Origin: Callipepla californica brunnescens
Taxonomy: Eukaryota; Chordata; Aves; Galliformes; Odontophoridae
Direction of reading: 5' to 3'
NCBI GenBank assembly: GCA_023055505.1
Contig: JALIRH010000042.1
Coordinates: 3,294,335 to 3,358,334, forward strand
DNA length: 64,000 nucleotides
In this document: positions 29,561-43,100 of the stretch, in pieces
How the letters are laid out: the number at the start of each line of letters is the position of its first letter
How positions within the stretch are numbered: the first letter of the stretch is position 1
Notes under the pieces: model-generated
Told to the model about the DNA's origin: nothing
Seen by the model: only the letters and a program-made list of their open reading frames with translations
Databases searched by the model: none
Position numbers and translations under genes: made by a program

Positions 29561-31177
29561 ACCACTGATCCCCCCCCACGCACTGCAAAGCTCCTTTCCA
29601 GGGCTCTCCATCCCACACTGCTCATTAGATTCATGGCAGAGCAATAGGGGACACACCGTTAGTGTCTGCCCCACTGTGTCACCCATCCAAGGGACCACAG
29701 CATCTGTCTGTGAGTGATTAGCCAACTGCTAATCACCCAGCAATAGCTATAAATAGCAAGCACTTGGGAAAAGCTGCCTTTCCCCTTCTGGCTCCCGTAT
29801 CTATAAGTCCACACAGCATCCAGGAGCACGGGGACCTGGGTGCCTGCACCAGGTGACTAACCCTGTATTTGGCCCCATAGGTGGATAAGGGATCTTCAGG
29901 CCCCCATCAGCTCAGACTTGACCACGCCAAGGGGTTTTCCAGAGCCCACAGCATCCCTTCAAGGTATAAATAACGAGTGGTTTACACAGCTTCACCCCAA
30001 AAGCCATCCCAGGACATAGCATGGTAGCTGTGGTGTCACGCAGGTTAAGCTGTCCTGCTCAGCTGCATGGCAGCAGCCGGTGACATGATGCAATTTGGCA
30101 CAACCATGCACGCCCCGACACCACAAGAAGGGTTCTCTCTTTGCACAGAAGAAAAAGGTTAATGAAGCAAAGCGTGATGATCAGCTGCGTGCTGATGCCC
30201 AGGGGTTAAAAACCATGCACTGTTTCTACACCAGGAAACCACTTCAGTTAGCTAAATGAATTGGAGAATTGGTGTTTGCGTCTCACGTTACATCTCAGAG
30301 GATCCTGGGCACTGAGGAGCCTGGGAAGAAGTCATCAACCTTCCATCCCTCTCCAGTCCTTACCCAGAACAGTGCAAGAAGAAGGAAGGCAAACCCTGAA
30401 TCCCAGAGGGCGAAAGCAGATGTACCCACTGCAGCTTTCAGCCCTAAACCACAGAAGGATTTATGTTCAGTCCCGGAGCACTGCAGGCTTGGGACCTGTC
30501 CAGCTCAGGATGTGCTGAACTGTTTTACTCAGCATTGCACATTCCCTGCTGGAAATTACAGTATTAGAGGGTGGAGAAAGACTTGAGCACTAAAGCTTTA
30601 ATTTTAGTCAAAGCGTTTTTGTTTTTTTTTCCAGGTACTCTATCTACACTTAAAAAACAAAAAACCCTTTTTAAGCTCATGACTTATTACTTCATTAGTA
30701 GCTGTTCTTCCACTACAAAAGACTTGCATTTCCTGGGCAACTCCTTTAAGTTATTCCTCCTTTAAAGCAGCAAGTTTCTACCCTTTCCTGCTTCCTGATG
30801 ATCCTGAGATGGTTCCTTCTGCTCTCCTTAGAGCACCACCAGGGAATCATCCAGGTTAGGCAGAATTTTGTTCCTAATCTACAGGACATCATCCCCATGC
30901 TCCCCTCAGCTCTGGTCAGCCAACCTGGGAGTCTCCAACAGCACTGGAACCACCAGCTTTAGGAGCAGCCTTCTCATCCAAGCCACCTCCACGTGTATCT
31001 CCTGTCTGCATCTGTGGGGTCCGTAACTGGATCACACCACGCAGGTGTCGCCAACAAGATGGGAACACCTGCTGATGATTAATCCTGTAAGTGAGCTGTA
31101 TTTACAGACACGGGCTCAGCTGACAGCCCTCAAGCTGTGGTATCACCTTACAGCCATGGAGTGTGGGCTCTGTGCCC

Positions 31178-31255
31178 TCCATCCATCCATCCATCCATCC
31201 ATCCATCCATCCATCCATCCATCCATCCATCCATCCATCCATCCATCCATCCATC
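31178..31255. repeat. (CCAT)n microsatellite, about 19 units
   Basis: An uninterrupted tetranucleotide array in the first intron. Confidence 0.98.
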
Positions 31256-33834
31256 ACGCAGGGGGTTCTGGAGACCCAAGCTTCACAGAGCACAGCACAC
31301 TGGGACCGTGTCATTGTACTGGTTGCTCTCAGCCCTGTTCCCAACATAAGTCACCCTAAAAGAGTCCATGTAGCTAATGAAGCTGTCTTCCTCAGACACA
31401 GTGGTGGATCACATCTGGTTCCCATGTTCTGCAAAGCGCCTTTGACATTTAATTTCAAACCCCGGGCTCTTCAACAGCGGTGACAGAGCAAAGCAGCAAC
31501 AAATCTGACATTTCATCCCTGAGCTCTCTGATGTTCAGCCTTTAAACAGCACTACAACACAAAAACAGCTTAGAAAAACAAATGAGAAGGGGCCAAAAAG
31601 ACACAAAAACTCTTCAAAATATTACATAAAAATGCAAATAAAGTTATCTGGAAGGCTGCTTGGATGGCCGAGCCTGTCTCTCTCAGGAGCACTGCTGTTT
31701 CTTTTGCTGGGTAACCTGTTTTCCTTGCCCTGTGTGCATGTGGATCCTGATTACAGGTGGGGAATCACAGGAGGGGAATCATTAGCTCTCCTCTGTGCTG
31801 CCTCAGGCAGTCACTGAGACTTAACTGAGCTCTTGGCAGGGAAATCTGAGCTCCATCACCCGCCTGCCTGCCATGGCATCACAAATCTTCACCAACAGTT
31901 ACACCTATGGAATGGAACAGTGAAAGGTGAAGCATGTCTTGTAATGATTTTCCAAGAAGGGCAAACAGAGTACTGCAAATCCACCTTTTCAGCCCATCAT
32001 CTCAAGAAAAAAACACCTCACTGCCCAGGCTGGGCTTTGGGTAGGCACTTCCAATAAAACCTCCTGGCCCACTGCAGATCCCACACGGGATGCCCATTTC
32101 CTGCAAGTTCCTTCACTCCTCCTTCCTCCCTCGTTACCCACTGGCAATATTTTAAGCACTTCTCCCCCCAGCACCAACAGCTGGTGGTCCACACACCTCC
32201 CACCCACCCAGAATGCTGCGCTGGCCCCATTCCCACCTCCTGTCCACAGCCCCAAAGCTCTGACAGCCTTCAACAACAGACAGCATGGTGTCACCCGATA
32301 CAGCATCAAATTGTCACTGTATTTATTACCCCCAAGAAACAGCCTTTGCTCGGAGCTCACAGGGAAACACCACCCAGCATTCCTCAGCAGTGCCTCCTTT
32401 GCACATTTCCCAGCACGTTTTTGCATTACTCCCTATGAAATTCTCACCCTTTGTGCAGCAGTCATGAATACTGCCAGCACAGTCGCTCCATCTGCCTTCT
32501 TTTTTTTTTTGAGACCCCTTCAAAACTGTTACAAGTTAATTGGTAGAATTGGCTCCTACATAATGAAGTTGGCACAAAAGCTGCTTTTAAACTTCAGGAC
32601 TGAGTATGGGATGCAGATTACTTGGTTCCCTAAGCCAGAAAAACACTGAAAGGGTCGGTTATGCTTCCAGAAAGATGAAGCTGGTGCTTGGTCTCACCTT
32701 GGCAGTAGGTGATATACACACCCAGCCAACAGAATTGGAAAATAAAAAGAAAAATCAACTGCTTTGTGCCCTGGGAAGGCACTGGAACAACGTAGGTGTC
32801 AGCAATAATTGGTGGATATAGAAGAATAAACAAACCATAGCTGCCAGACTAATTATTGCATTGAGATCTGTTCAAGATCACCCCTGAGATGGCAGGCAGT
32901 GTTCAGCCAGGAGGTCAGCTTCAAGCAGGGGATGCACGAGCCAAGCTGCCTCATCTCCCTTCTCTGGGCTACAAAACACTTCCGACATCCCACAGTCTGG
33001 GAGATGGGAAACACGTGCCCTACAGATCCCAGCAAGCACTGATCTCCTCTCGCTGACAAGAGCTGCAAGCAGGGGGAAAAGTTCACTGGATAAATAGTGG
33101 AATTTAAGCAGAAAACAAAGGAGAATTTAAATATTCAGCTCTTTAACTGTCTCATCTTGAATTCATCCAGCCAAGCTCTGAACTGCTGGAAGCACTGAGT
33201 GCAAAACATCAGCGTAAAAGCCATTAACACACTGCAGCTGACAAGCAACAAGGGGTAGGGAGGTGAGACTGGGAACCAGGGGCTAAACCACAAAGATCCC
33301 CAAGCCCCGCACGCCAAAGCTTGAACAAAACCACAGCTCTGCTTCCACAGTCAAGCACTCGATCTCTCTTCTTGCCCAAGCAGAGGAGAAACCACCAGGT
33401 TGGGCAGCACTGGAGATCACCAGCACAGGTAGCAGCAGCCCCATCCCCGTGTCCCCATCCCAGTGCTAGTGGCCCCATCCAGGCCAGGCTCCAGCTGGCA
33501 GCTGTGGCTCCCCTGGCCCAGACACAGCTTGCACCCAGCCATGCTTTTCACAACTCGTTCCCAGGCTCCCTGCTCAACTTCCCCCAGGACAAAACACCAC
33601 CTAGAAATGCAGAGCGTGTTCCACGCTGGCTGAAGCGATATGGAAAATAGTAAATGTTGTTGGTTTCTTTTTTCAAATGGAGCTTTTGGAAAGAGTTTCT
33701 CTTTTCCTCTGGCACAAAACTCTGCCAAGGCTTTTCCAGGCACGCTGTTTGAGTTGTGTAAGCTGGTTTTGTGCACTGACTTTGAGACTGGAACAGAACC
33801 CAAAGAAAAGCTACGCGCTCGCGCTTGATTTTCA

Positions 33835-34015
33835 GAGGTTCAGGTTGGATTCGAGGGAAAATTCGTTCTCTGGAAGAGTAGTGATGCTCTGGCATCAGGC
33901 AGGTGGCAGAGCCCTCAGCCCTAGAGGTGTTCAAGGAGACGTGGCACTGAGGGATGGGTTGGGGGTTAGACTTCATGACCTCAGGGGTCTCCCCCAAGCT
34001 CCATGAATCTATGAT
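33835..34015 (+). mobile_element. CR1 LINE fragment
   Basis: TTCAGGTTGGATTCGAGGGA, AGAGCCCTCAGCCCTAGAGG, GTGGCACTGAGGGATGGGTT and the end CTCCATGAATCTATGATC. A 3' fragment of roughly 180 bases. Confidence 0.85.
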
Positions 34016-34245
34016 CACGCATTGGTTCAGCTGCCTGCAGGATGCAAGAGCTGATGTTGGCTTCTTCCCTGCTGCCATGGAGCTATGTGCTCACATCCCA
34101 GAGTCAATGGCACTGAGCAGCCCAACCCACTCAGGCATTTCCCCACTTCGAGATGTCGCTACAGATTTTATTAATGCAAGCGTACGCATAAGAGATAACC
34201 ACATTAAAAAAACATCTCTCCCCAGAGAGATTTTCACAGTTTCTG

Positions 34246-34263
34246 CCCCCCCCCCCCCCCCCC
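34246..34263. repeat. 18-base C homopolymer
   Basis: An uninterrupted C run followed by TCC. Its length is prone to sequencing error. Confidence 0.95.
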
Positions 34264-37200
34264 TCCAAAGAACAGAGGGGAAGAGCCAGCTCCAATTGTT
34301 CTCAAGCTACAGCAAGGAGTGAGAGTGCTGGGTTTTGCTCCTGGTCTTGCTGCTGGCTTCACTCCTAATGAGCTGAACTGCATGACAACGCTGTGATCCC
34401 ACAAGCAGCTTTATTTTAAGACCAGCGTGAACAAAGAGAGAGCAGCAGCCACCAACCTGATCACTTCAGGCTGATCCCATATCCCCCAGCTGCATCCTCA
34501 TACCCCATTGAACCACGCAGCTGCTTCCAGAGCTATGCTCTTCATTTGGGGCCAGGGTTTTCACAGTCATTTGCCAACAAACCCATGCTCGATGCTGCAG
34601 AATGGTGAAGCAACACCACTCCCAGCAGAAGGTGCCAAGGGATTCCTTTGAATAAGCTCCAGCTCCAAGCAGGGCCGTGAGGGATCTTTGCAATAGGGCT
34701 GTCCCAGGAGGAGCACTGCTCTCCTGGCTGATCCCATCTGCACTCACTTGGCCAACGCTTCCCTGCAGCTCCACAAGTCACCCCACTCTATCAGAACAGA
34801 GCTCGTGGATGCAGCTCAGAGCCAGAGTTTTTAATATTTTTTCCCCCCCACTGCTCATTTTTATGATCTTACAATAACAAAACAGCTGCTTATTATTACT
34901 TTTTTGTTGTTGTTGGATTGCTTTCTTAAAGCATTCTTTCCAAAGCACGATGAAAAGTGTCAGGCATTTTCCAGGAATTTTCAGAACAGAGAAAGTTTGG
35001 CACTTTGTTATTCGAGAATCGCTGAAAGGGTGCAATTAGCTTCAGAACAAGCAACTATCTATTCTGGGTAGCAACCTCAGGAGCCGTCATCTGGCATCCA
35101 AACACGCACCATGTGACAAGTGGATGCCAAGCAGTCAGAGCCTCCCTCCCGCTCAGGCATGCATACAATTCCCATAATTTCTGCCTTCCAGCCTTCGGCC
35201 CCAACCTGCAGCAGCTGTAACCCTTTGCACTCTTAGATGTAGATGAGAGGTGCATCTTTAACAAATAAATAGGGATTTCCATGCAGGAGCAGCACCAAAG
35301 CCAGGAGCAGAGCGGCAGAACCAGGGCTGCCATCACTCTGTGAGCAGAGCTCTGCATCCCAGTGTGTGCCCATGGCAACCCGCACTCATGTGGACAGCTG
35401 TGGGAAGGGGAAGGAGCGAAGCATGGTCCCCACCTCAAAAATTATTCATGAGCAATTAAGTGAGAGCTACAGCAGCCCCGCAGGTTCCTCTCTCCCAGCT
35501 CAGACACATCACATCCTAACATACATCTTCTCTTCTGTTTTTTTCCCCTTAGATTATGAGATTAGATCGTCCAGAGCAGCATTTCCTGAGCCTCCACTTG
35601 GGAGCAGGCAGGCAGAGGACACAGCTCTCTGCTCCCCTTGGCAAAAGGCTGTTCATTCAGGATAGAAAAAGGAGAAAGGCCCTCGGTCCCATGGAAGGAC
35701 TGAGTTCTGCCCCTTACACAGTGATTGGGAACCCAAGTGTCTCCTTCCCATTCCTACCACAGCCCAACCATCCTTCCCAGTGCTCTCAGCCCTACAGATT
35801 GGAGCCCCTTTCCCCTTCTCTCTGAAGGGGGCAGGGCCAGCAGCCATCCCCTCCTAGGAATCCGCCCCACATCCACCAGCCACATGATGCTAATTATTTC
35901 CCATACCCTTTTATGCAAATTCTTCCTACAGAGAGAGATGCGTGGAAATGTATTTGCCATCCTTCCAGTCCCAGCAGTGCAACCATCTCCTCACATCAGC
36001 CCCTACACACGCCTGTCCCCTTCCCATTTACTAATGACACGTTGTGGGGAGGCTCTGTGCATGGTGCCCTTCCCACCCCAAGGTGCTGATGGCTCAGCAT
36101 GAGCTGTGGGGTGTAATTCTGAGCTGCCTTTCACTGCTGAGATTGCAGCACACGGTCATGGCACAGAAGAAGCACAAAAGGTGACCAAGCTGAGCTTACC
36201 CCAAAACTTTGGGTCCTGTGTTCCCAAATCGAGATGCCTCACGAGCAGGAGGGAGGGAGGTGTCAAGACTCAAGCTGCATGCAGGGGGAGCGATCTGCAG
36301 GTGGATGGGGATCTGCAAAGACAGTCCCTGGCAGATGTCTCAGGGAGCACACTGAAAACAAACCAGCAGCAAACGCTGCTGTTGCTATCGAAGCTATTAG
36401 GGTAGGTTTCCCAGCCAACCCTTGGAGAGGTTTTCATTTTAAATCAGATCAAATTGCAGCGACAGACAGGTGAGGCTGATGCATACAACTCGACACAGCA
36501 TCTCCGGAGCAACCTGGCTGCAATTACACCCCAATTATCCGAGCCCTGGGGGCTGCGTCACAAACCGGAGCAGTGCTGGGAGGAAAGGGTGCATCGGTAA
36601 GGCAGGAAGGGGTGAGCAAAGTGCACCAGAGCACCCAGGTCCAGCTGGAAGGATGGAGGCGATTTCCAGGTCACCATGCTTCCTGCATTCCTCTGAATGT
36701 TCTCCTGGGGGCTTCCAGAACCCCCTGCAAGGAGGGGCGGAGCAAGGCAGACAAAGCCTGCCATTAAATAGTGATGAAAACGCCCTGCGCAATTAGCGAA
36801 AGAGGGCACTTCACACCTCCCCGAGGAGTTCCAATCCTGACTCACGCCCGAGGGCTACAGGGTGCTTTAATGACTCCTGCCATCGCCTCGGGGCTCAGTG
36901 CCTGAGCCCTGGGTTGGGGGGAGGCATCTCTGGAACACGGCACAGCTCAGACCCAGACAAAAGCACTTGGGAAGGGATGGAAACCGGCAAAGTCGAAAGA
37001 TGCGCCGCGATAATAGATATGAGAAACCAATTCGCTCGTCCCTACAGCATCCCGACGCCGACAGGCACCGGCGGAGCTTCCTGCCCATCCTACAGCAGAG
37101 CCTTTTGTCTCCGTCTCAGAAGCTTTCCCAGAACATCACCTCCATCAAGCTGCCTACCTTCGCCTCTCCCCATTCAGTCCCGCTTTGCCCCTCCCGAGTG

Positions 37201-40114
37201 CTCGGGCTCCTCCACCTCCCACCGTCAGTTTCTCAGCTCAGTGCCTCCTGCTCCCACCGGCATCGCACAGAGCATCCTTCCCTCCCCCCACCTCCACACC
37301 ACGGCCCTGCCTGGCACGGGGCTGCGCTACCCCCACCCCATCTCTGCAGGAGAAGGCACAATAGCAGTTATTAACAGCCCCAAGTCTCCCCTCCCTGCTC
37401 TCGCTGGATTTCCCCCATGAATAAGGCAGGAGCCTCGGTGCAGGACACTGCCCACTCTGTCCCCAGCCACCCCCCACGCCAGCAGGGTGGGGGCTCGGTG
37501 CCAGCCAGGGCCTGGCCCCACGTCTCGGCCATCAGCACCACCGGCTGCTGCTCCCAGATGCTGTTTCCTTTTGTTCCAGCCCCGCTGGGAGCGATGTGAC
37601 CTCCTCAGAGAGCAGAGCTCTCTCCGGGCACCAGACAAACTTGCAATCCAGAGATTTCAAAGCATTTTTCACCACCGGTTCAGCACTGTTCCCAACCGCC
37701 CCCACTGCCGGCAGCAGCAGCATCTCATTTTGCAGCTTTGAAGCCGAAGCAGTGATGGTGCTGGAGGGTGAGGTGAGTCCCAAGGAGCCGCAGTGCCCCA
37801 CACACTGCTCTGAGCGATGCTCAGGTTGCTCAGATCCAGCTCTGCCTGTCCCAATCTCACAGCTCCAGAGGGACTTCAGGAGAGCACCCCCTTGTTCTGC
37901 AGCCACAGCCCTGCCCCAAAACACAGATGCTGCTGAGGATGTCAATTACTGCAAAGGACAAGACAAAGCCTAAAAGTCTAAAAGCCTAAAAGTGCTCCAG
38001 GCCAAGCAAGGGAAGCCAGGAAGGAGGGCACGCTCTCCAGTATCTGCCATGCACAGCACAGGATTCTCTGTCCTTCCACCAGCTGTGGCTGGAAAACAAT
38101 GAAAACTCACTCTTGAGCTCTCGGTCCCCGCAGAGCAAAAACCACAAAGCAAAACCCTCCTGAACACACACCATCCACGAAGCTCTGTGTGCTCAGTGCG
38201 AGGTGTCCCACCCCAAACTGCCCCATCACACACAGCACGACGGTGCAACAACACATGTGCATCACACAAACGCTGCACTGGAGCACAGATAGAGCAGAGC
38301 TGCTGGGTTCTCCCTGTCCTGCTGAATCACTTACTGCATCGCCAGCACCGCTGCAGGGTAATTTCTTCGGTCCTTGCAACACTCAAGCCCGAGATGCAGC
38401 GCACACAGCATCAGCTGCGTGCTCAAATCGCACAGCATCGCCGCGCACCGAAGGCATTCAGAGCCAGCGAGCTGATAATTACCTCCCAGCAGGTTTCAGT
38501 GCAGCCCGAACCAGCCTTGCCCTGCATTAATTAACGGCACCTCCAGCAGTTCAGGGCTTTGCTGTCAGCCAGGCTCCAGCAGTTGGGGGAGAAACGCTTT
38601 CCCCTGGGATAGGGGTGGCTGGGTGCAGTGGTACCCAGGGAGGGGAGGGGAGGGTGGGCAGGACAGCCTGTAGCAGCACGCAGGGATATGAGAGTTTTTC
38701 CTCTTTGAATAGGAAACTGGGAGCTCTATCCCCTCCCAGGAACACTTCCCTGGCCCACACTTCTGCCAGCTGTGGGAGGAAAGCACTGAAAACTCGCTTG
38801 GAGCTTTCAGGTCAGAGTTCACATCCACCACTGCCATCCAAGATAAGAAAAAGGCTGAAGTTCTTCTGCATTCCAGCTCCAAAATCTGCACCTCAGGTAC
38901 TTTTAGGGCTCCTTTGCCTCTGTGGTCCGTGCTGCGTTTTACTGTTCCCCCCCCAGCAGCAAGTCCCAGCATTGAAAGAGACAGCCATGAAACATCACAG
39001 AGAGGTGATTTAATTAAAGAGAGGGGCACAGTCCGCCTATGCATCCCAGTTCCACTGGTAATTAGGAAACAGATGGGGGAAGGAGGCGGGGAGAGAGGAA
39101 TCTTTGTTAGGTTAATTGTCTGAAGTCACTAAATGATATATAGGTGGCCTGATTTCCCCTGGGGGTTGTACACAAACTTACATATTCTCTGCAGAGAATA
39201 GAGATGGGGGGTTCCCAGCAAAGGGCAGCAGGAGATTAAGACTAATCAGGCGAGAGCAGAAGTAATAAACCCCAGAAAAAGAAAAAAAATAATAATTATA
39301 ATACAAAGCTCCCCTTTGTATCTTCAAATGAGGAATCGACCAATCTGATCCACAACTTCATTACCATCTTATTTAAATGCCGCTTCCATTCACCCCATTA
39401 AACGGGTGCGAGCAGCCCAGGTCTTTGTGGTGCTGGCTGTCCTGCAGCATCCCTGCACTGGGAGCTGAGCTGCAGCAGTGCTCAGTGGCACCTTTTTATA
39501 GGAAGCACTTCAGTTCTGCTTCCCAGAGCCTGAAGGTGCCCTGCAAGGACGGTTCCCAACTCAGCTGTTCCAAGAACCCAATATCCCAGAGCAAACACTG
39601 TTTTACGTCTCCTCTCTCCTAAGCAATTGCTATTAAAGCTCACTGGATGCGATGCCAACGGGTACATCCTTATCTCCATGAACAACAGCACACGATTCAC
39701 TGCCCCAACGCTGCTGCAAAACTCACCCATCAGTAGCAATTACAGCCCTAATGACTGTAAGCTGATCAGTGTGTTATTTGTGACAGCTAATTTAACCACA
39801 AGCCCAACGATACTCAGTCGAAATAAAATCCCAAACCTTTCTCCCCCACGAAAGGGCATCGTAACCACCATGAACCAATCTCAGCTCAACTCCACCGCTG
39901 CGTTTCTCGTTAACCCAGCGTAGCTGCTGAGATAATTACACGGACAGCCTCACTGATCCAGATTATTCAGATTGGGCAGTGGCCCAGGGGCAAGCCAGCA
40001 ATCCCTAGCAGGTTTCCAACCACTAGGAAACAGGGCTGGAAATGAGAAGGAAATGGGACAGCAAGAGCAGGACTCAGGGGCTCATGGTTTCAAATCCATT
40101 CTTTCCTCTTGATT

Positions 40115-40180
40115 CATAGAGCCACAAAGGTTGGACAAGACCAATAATGCATCACTACTATGCCCAGTAAGCAGCATCCC
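40115..40180 (-). mobile_element. CR1 LINE 3' tail, diverged
   Basis: GATTCATAGAGCCACAAAGG then TTGGACAAGACCAATAATGC resemble an antisense CR1 3' end. Confidence 0.7.
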
Positions 40181-43100
40181 CCAGTACTTCTGCCTCTGCT
40201 TTCCTCAGCAATGCTCTCTGGTGAAATTAAAGCACAGTCTCATGGAGTGAACCCTGAAGAGGTAAACCGAGATGAAAAAGTGAATTAATTTAGTCTACAA
40301 CATTGCCTGAGCTGAACCGTGCTGATCCCAAAGAAGCCAAACACAGCACAGGGCTGTGGTGTCCACGTGGCATCCCCTAGTGATGCTTCCCTGACCCCAG
40401 AGCAAACCACCAGCACTCTGCTGACCATCCCCATCCTGACCTTCACAGCTCCCAATGGACAAATCAATGCAGGGGGCACAGCACCACGGCCCTTAGAGGA
40501 CCAAAGCATCCCAACTCCACCCAGCAGCGGGATGCTGCCAGCACCTCAGGTATGAATTGCCATCATGACAGCACGTCACAGGGGTGGGCTGCAGGAGGTG
40601 CTGGCCTTGGCCATGCCAGGGGACACAGCAGAGGGTGGTCAGAGGGAGGGCTTGTTGCCAGCAGAAATAATCCCTGCTTGAAGATGAATGAAGTCATCAG
40701 GGATTAACTCAATATCTCTATTGCTTGATGGTGGGGACAGCACTAGCTGCAGGGCTGGGAGGTGGGGAATAATGAGGACAAGCAGAGGCTCCCCAGGGAT
40801 GTTGAGCCATGCTCTGTTTGCATGATCCTTGAAATCCCATTGATTGCTTACGGGCTTGTACTGAACAAGGAGAGGCTGCTGTTGCCGGTTCTTCCTTCCC
40901 CCTGGAGGAGCCCAAAGAGGCTTTTAGAAGTAGTCATGTTTCAGGGATAATTAGCTGCTGGAGTGGGGCTGAGGTTCCACATTCATGGGGTGGGTGCCTG
41001 TAAGTCAGCATCTGAAGGCAGGGAAAATTCTCAGCTCCCCTACCAGCACAGACTTGGTGAGGATCCAGCAAAGTTTCTGACCAGAATCAACCAACAAAAT
41101 GCCTCCCCTGCTTTTGTCCTGAAGGAGACCACAAAGTGGTTATTTTCTAGTACTGGTACTTGGTGTTGTTTCTCAGGATTGTTTTCCTGCTGTCCCTCCT
41201 TGTGGGACTCCTTTCAGACTGCCACTATCCAAAGAGATGAAGCAGGAGCAGGAAGCCAGGAACTTCACCTTATGCCTAAATGAAAAGCAAATCACCTCCT
41301 CTCCTGCCTCAGCTCCCCCCCAGGAGGAAGATGTCTTTCATCTGCCCGATTAACTCTTCAGGCTGTACTCTACAAACCTTCCCGAAGTCCCAATTAACAG
41401 CTTCATGCATCTCTTGAACCACTGACTCTCCTGGGTTCCCAGAGGCAGCGATGTGCTCATCAAAATTATCTTCCCAGCTTAGAAACTCATCGCACACCAG
41501 CTCTGGCTGCATGAGTGCGCAGCCCTTTAGCATCCCCAAAGCCAAAAGGCCCCAGAGAATGGGAGCTCAGCCCCAGTGCACATCTGCACAGGGGTGCTGA
41601 GGGCACGGTCTGAGCATCAGGACACAGCCCATGCTCCTGTAGCAAGTGAGCCTGGGCCTGTGCTGCTCAGCCTGGCGGTAGAAGGATGGAGCCACAGCTG
41701 CCAGCACTGGGCTATAATTAGGTACAAGCACATGCTGATGGCAGCCGAATTCCAAAAGCCTTTCTTTCTTTTGCCCTCTAGAGCCCAGCGCTGAAGACAT
41801 CTATAGATTTGTCACAGATTGCGGTTCAGAAATAGAAGGACGATGGCACACATTGCTCCGAGCTGCGCAGTGCCTCTCAGCACCAGGACAATCCGGGTTC
41901 TACCCAGGTGTCAAATTCATCTTACCTGACACACCAGCACTGTGTTCACCCCAAAGACAAATCTCAAAAAGCAAAGGCTCTCAGCAGCCCATGGCCAGAG
42001 CTGGGCCACCATGCTGTCCCCATGTGACATCTGCTCAGCGCTGCCCACCCCATTGAGGGAGGTAATTGCGCCGTGGGGCTCCATCTGCCTTCCCACATCT
42101 CAACATCTGCTCAGAATCAATAGCAGCGAGCATCGCCAGCACAGCTCAGAGCCCACTCTGCTGAACAATAGTCAGAGACCGAGCTCCCACTGCGGAGCTG
42201 CAGCTTTCTGCTTGCACACAGCTCCGTGGCTGTGCACACACCATACCCCATTCCTGTCCTTTATTTTTATTTCACAAGACCTCCTTCTGACTGAGAACCA
42301 ACATTTACTGCAAATGGTTTGACATCCGTTGACTTGAGACAGGCGAGGGCAGTATTTTCATGCATTCAGCAGCCACAAAATAAATACTCCGTGCTAACCC
42401 AGTGCTTCTGTTCAGAAGCCCTCAAGGTTCCTCGACACAAGGAGAAACACAAGCCAGTCCCTGTAACGTGCACACTGCTTAGAAATCAGCACCCAGCCTG
42501 TCCCCACCATGATACGAGGGGAAACATGGCCTCACCCTGGCAGGGCAGGGGAACAGGGGGCAATCTGTGACCTCACATCCCCAAATGGCACCAGTGCTGC
42601 TTGCCCAAGCACCCTGTGGCTCTGCAGAGTCATAAAGGCCAAACCTCCCCCCACACTGAGGACAACCAGGAGGGCTGGAAGGGGCACAAATACCCAGGGA
42701 CACACCAGTCCTCATTTCAGGGGCTTGCATCTATGAGGGTTTCCAGAACCTAGCTTGATTTTCTGATAGGATGTCCTTTGGTTGAGCATCTTTGCCAGCT
42801 GCACACAGGGAGTGGGCAGTGCTTAACCCCAGCGTGATCACACACAGCAGTGCCAAGCACTTCTCAGCATCCAAGCCCTAACTAGGTAGCACCAGCTCCG
42901 TGATGCTCTCTGCCACCACAGGCAGTCCAAAGCCACCCTTAAATCAAGTCACACCACTCCTGCCTAATCACGTCAGGGATTATACACTGAGAAGTTCATT
43001 AGTGCCATTTCCCTGCTTATCACAGCCCGAGCCAGACACAACGAGCTGGTCAGCAGCGAGGGCACTGTCCCAGGCTATGCTAAGTGAAAGTGACACACTG

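Noticed and set aside
31102..31483. Open frames rich in HPSI or DGWM repeats
   Set aside because: These are translations of the (CCAT)n microsatellite, not proteins.
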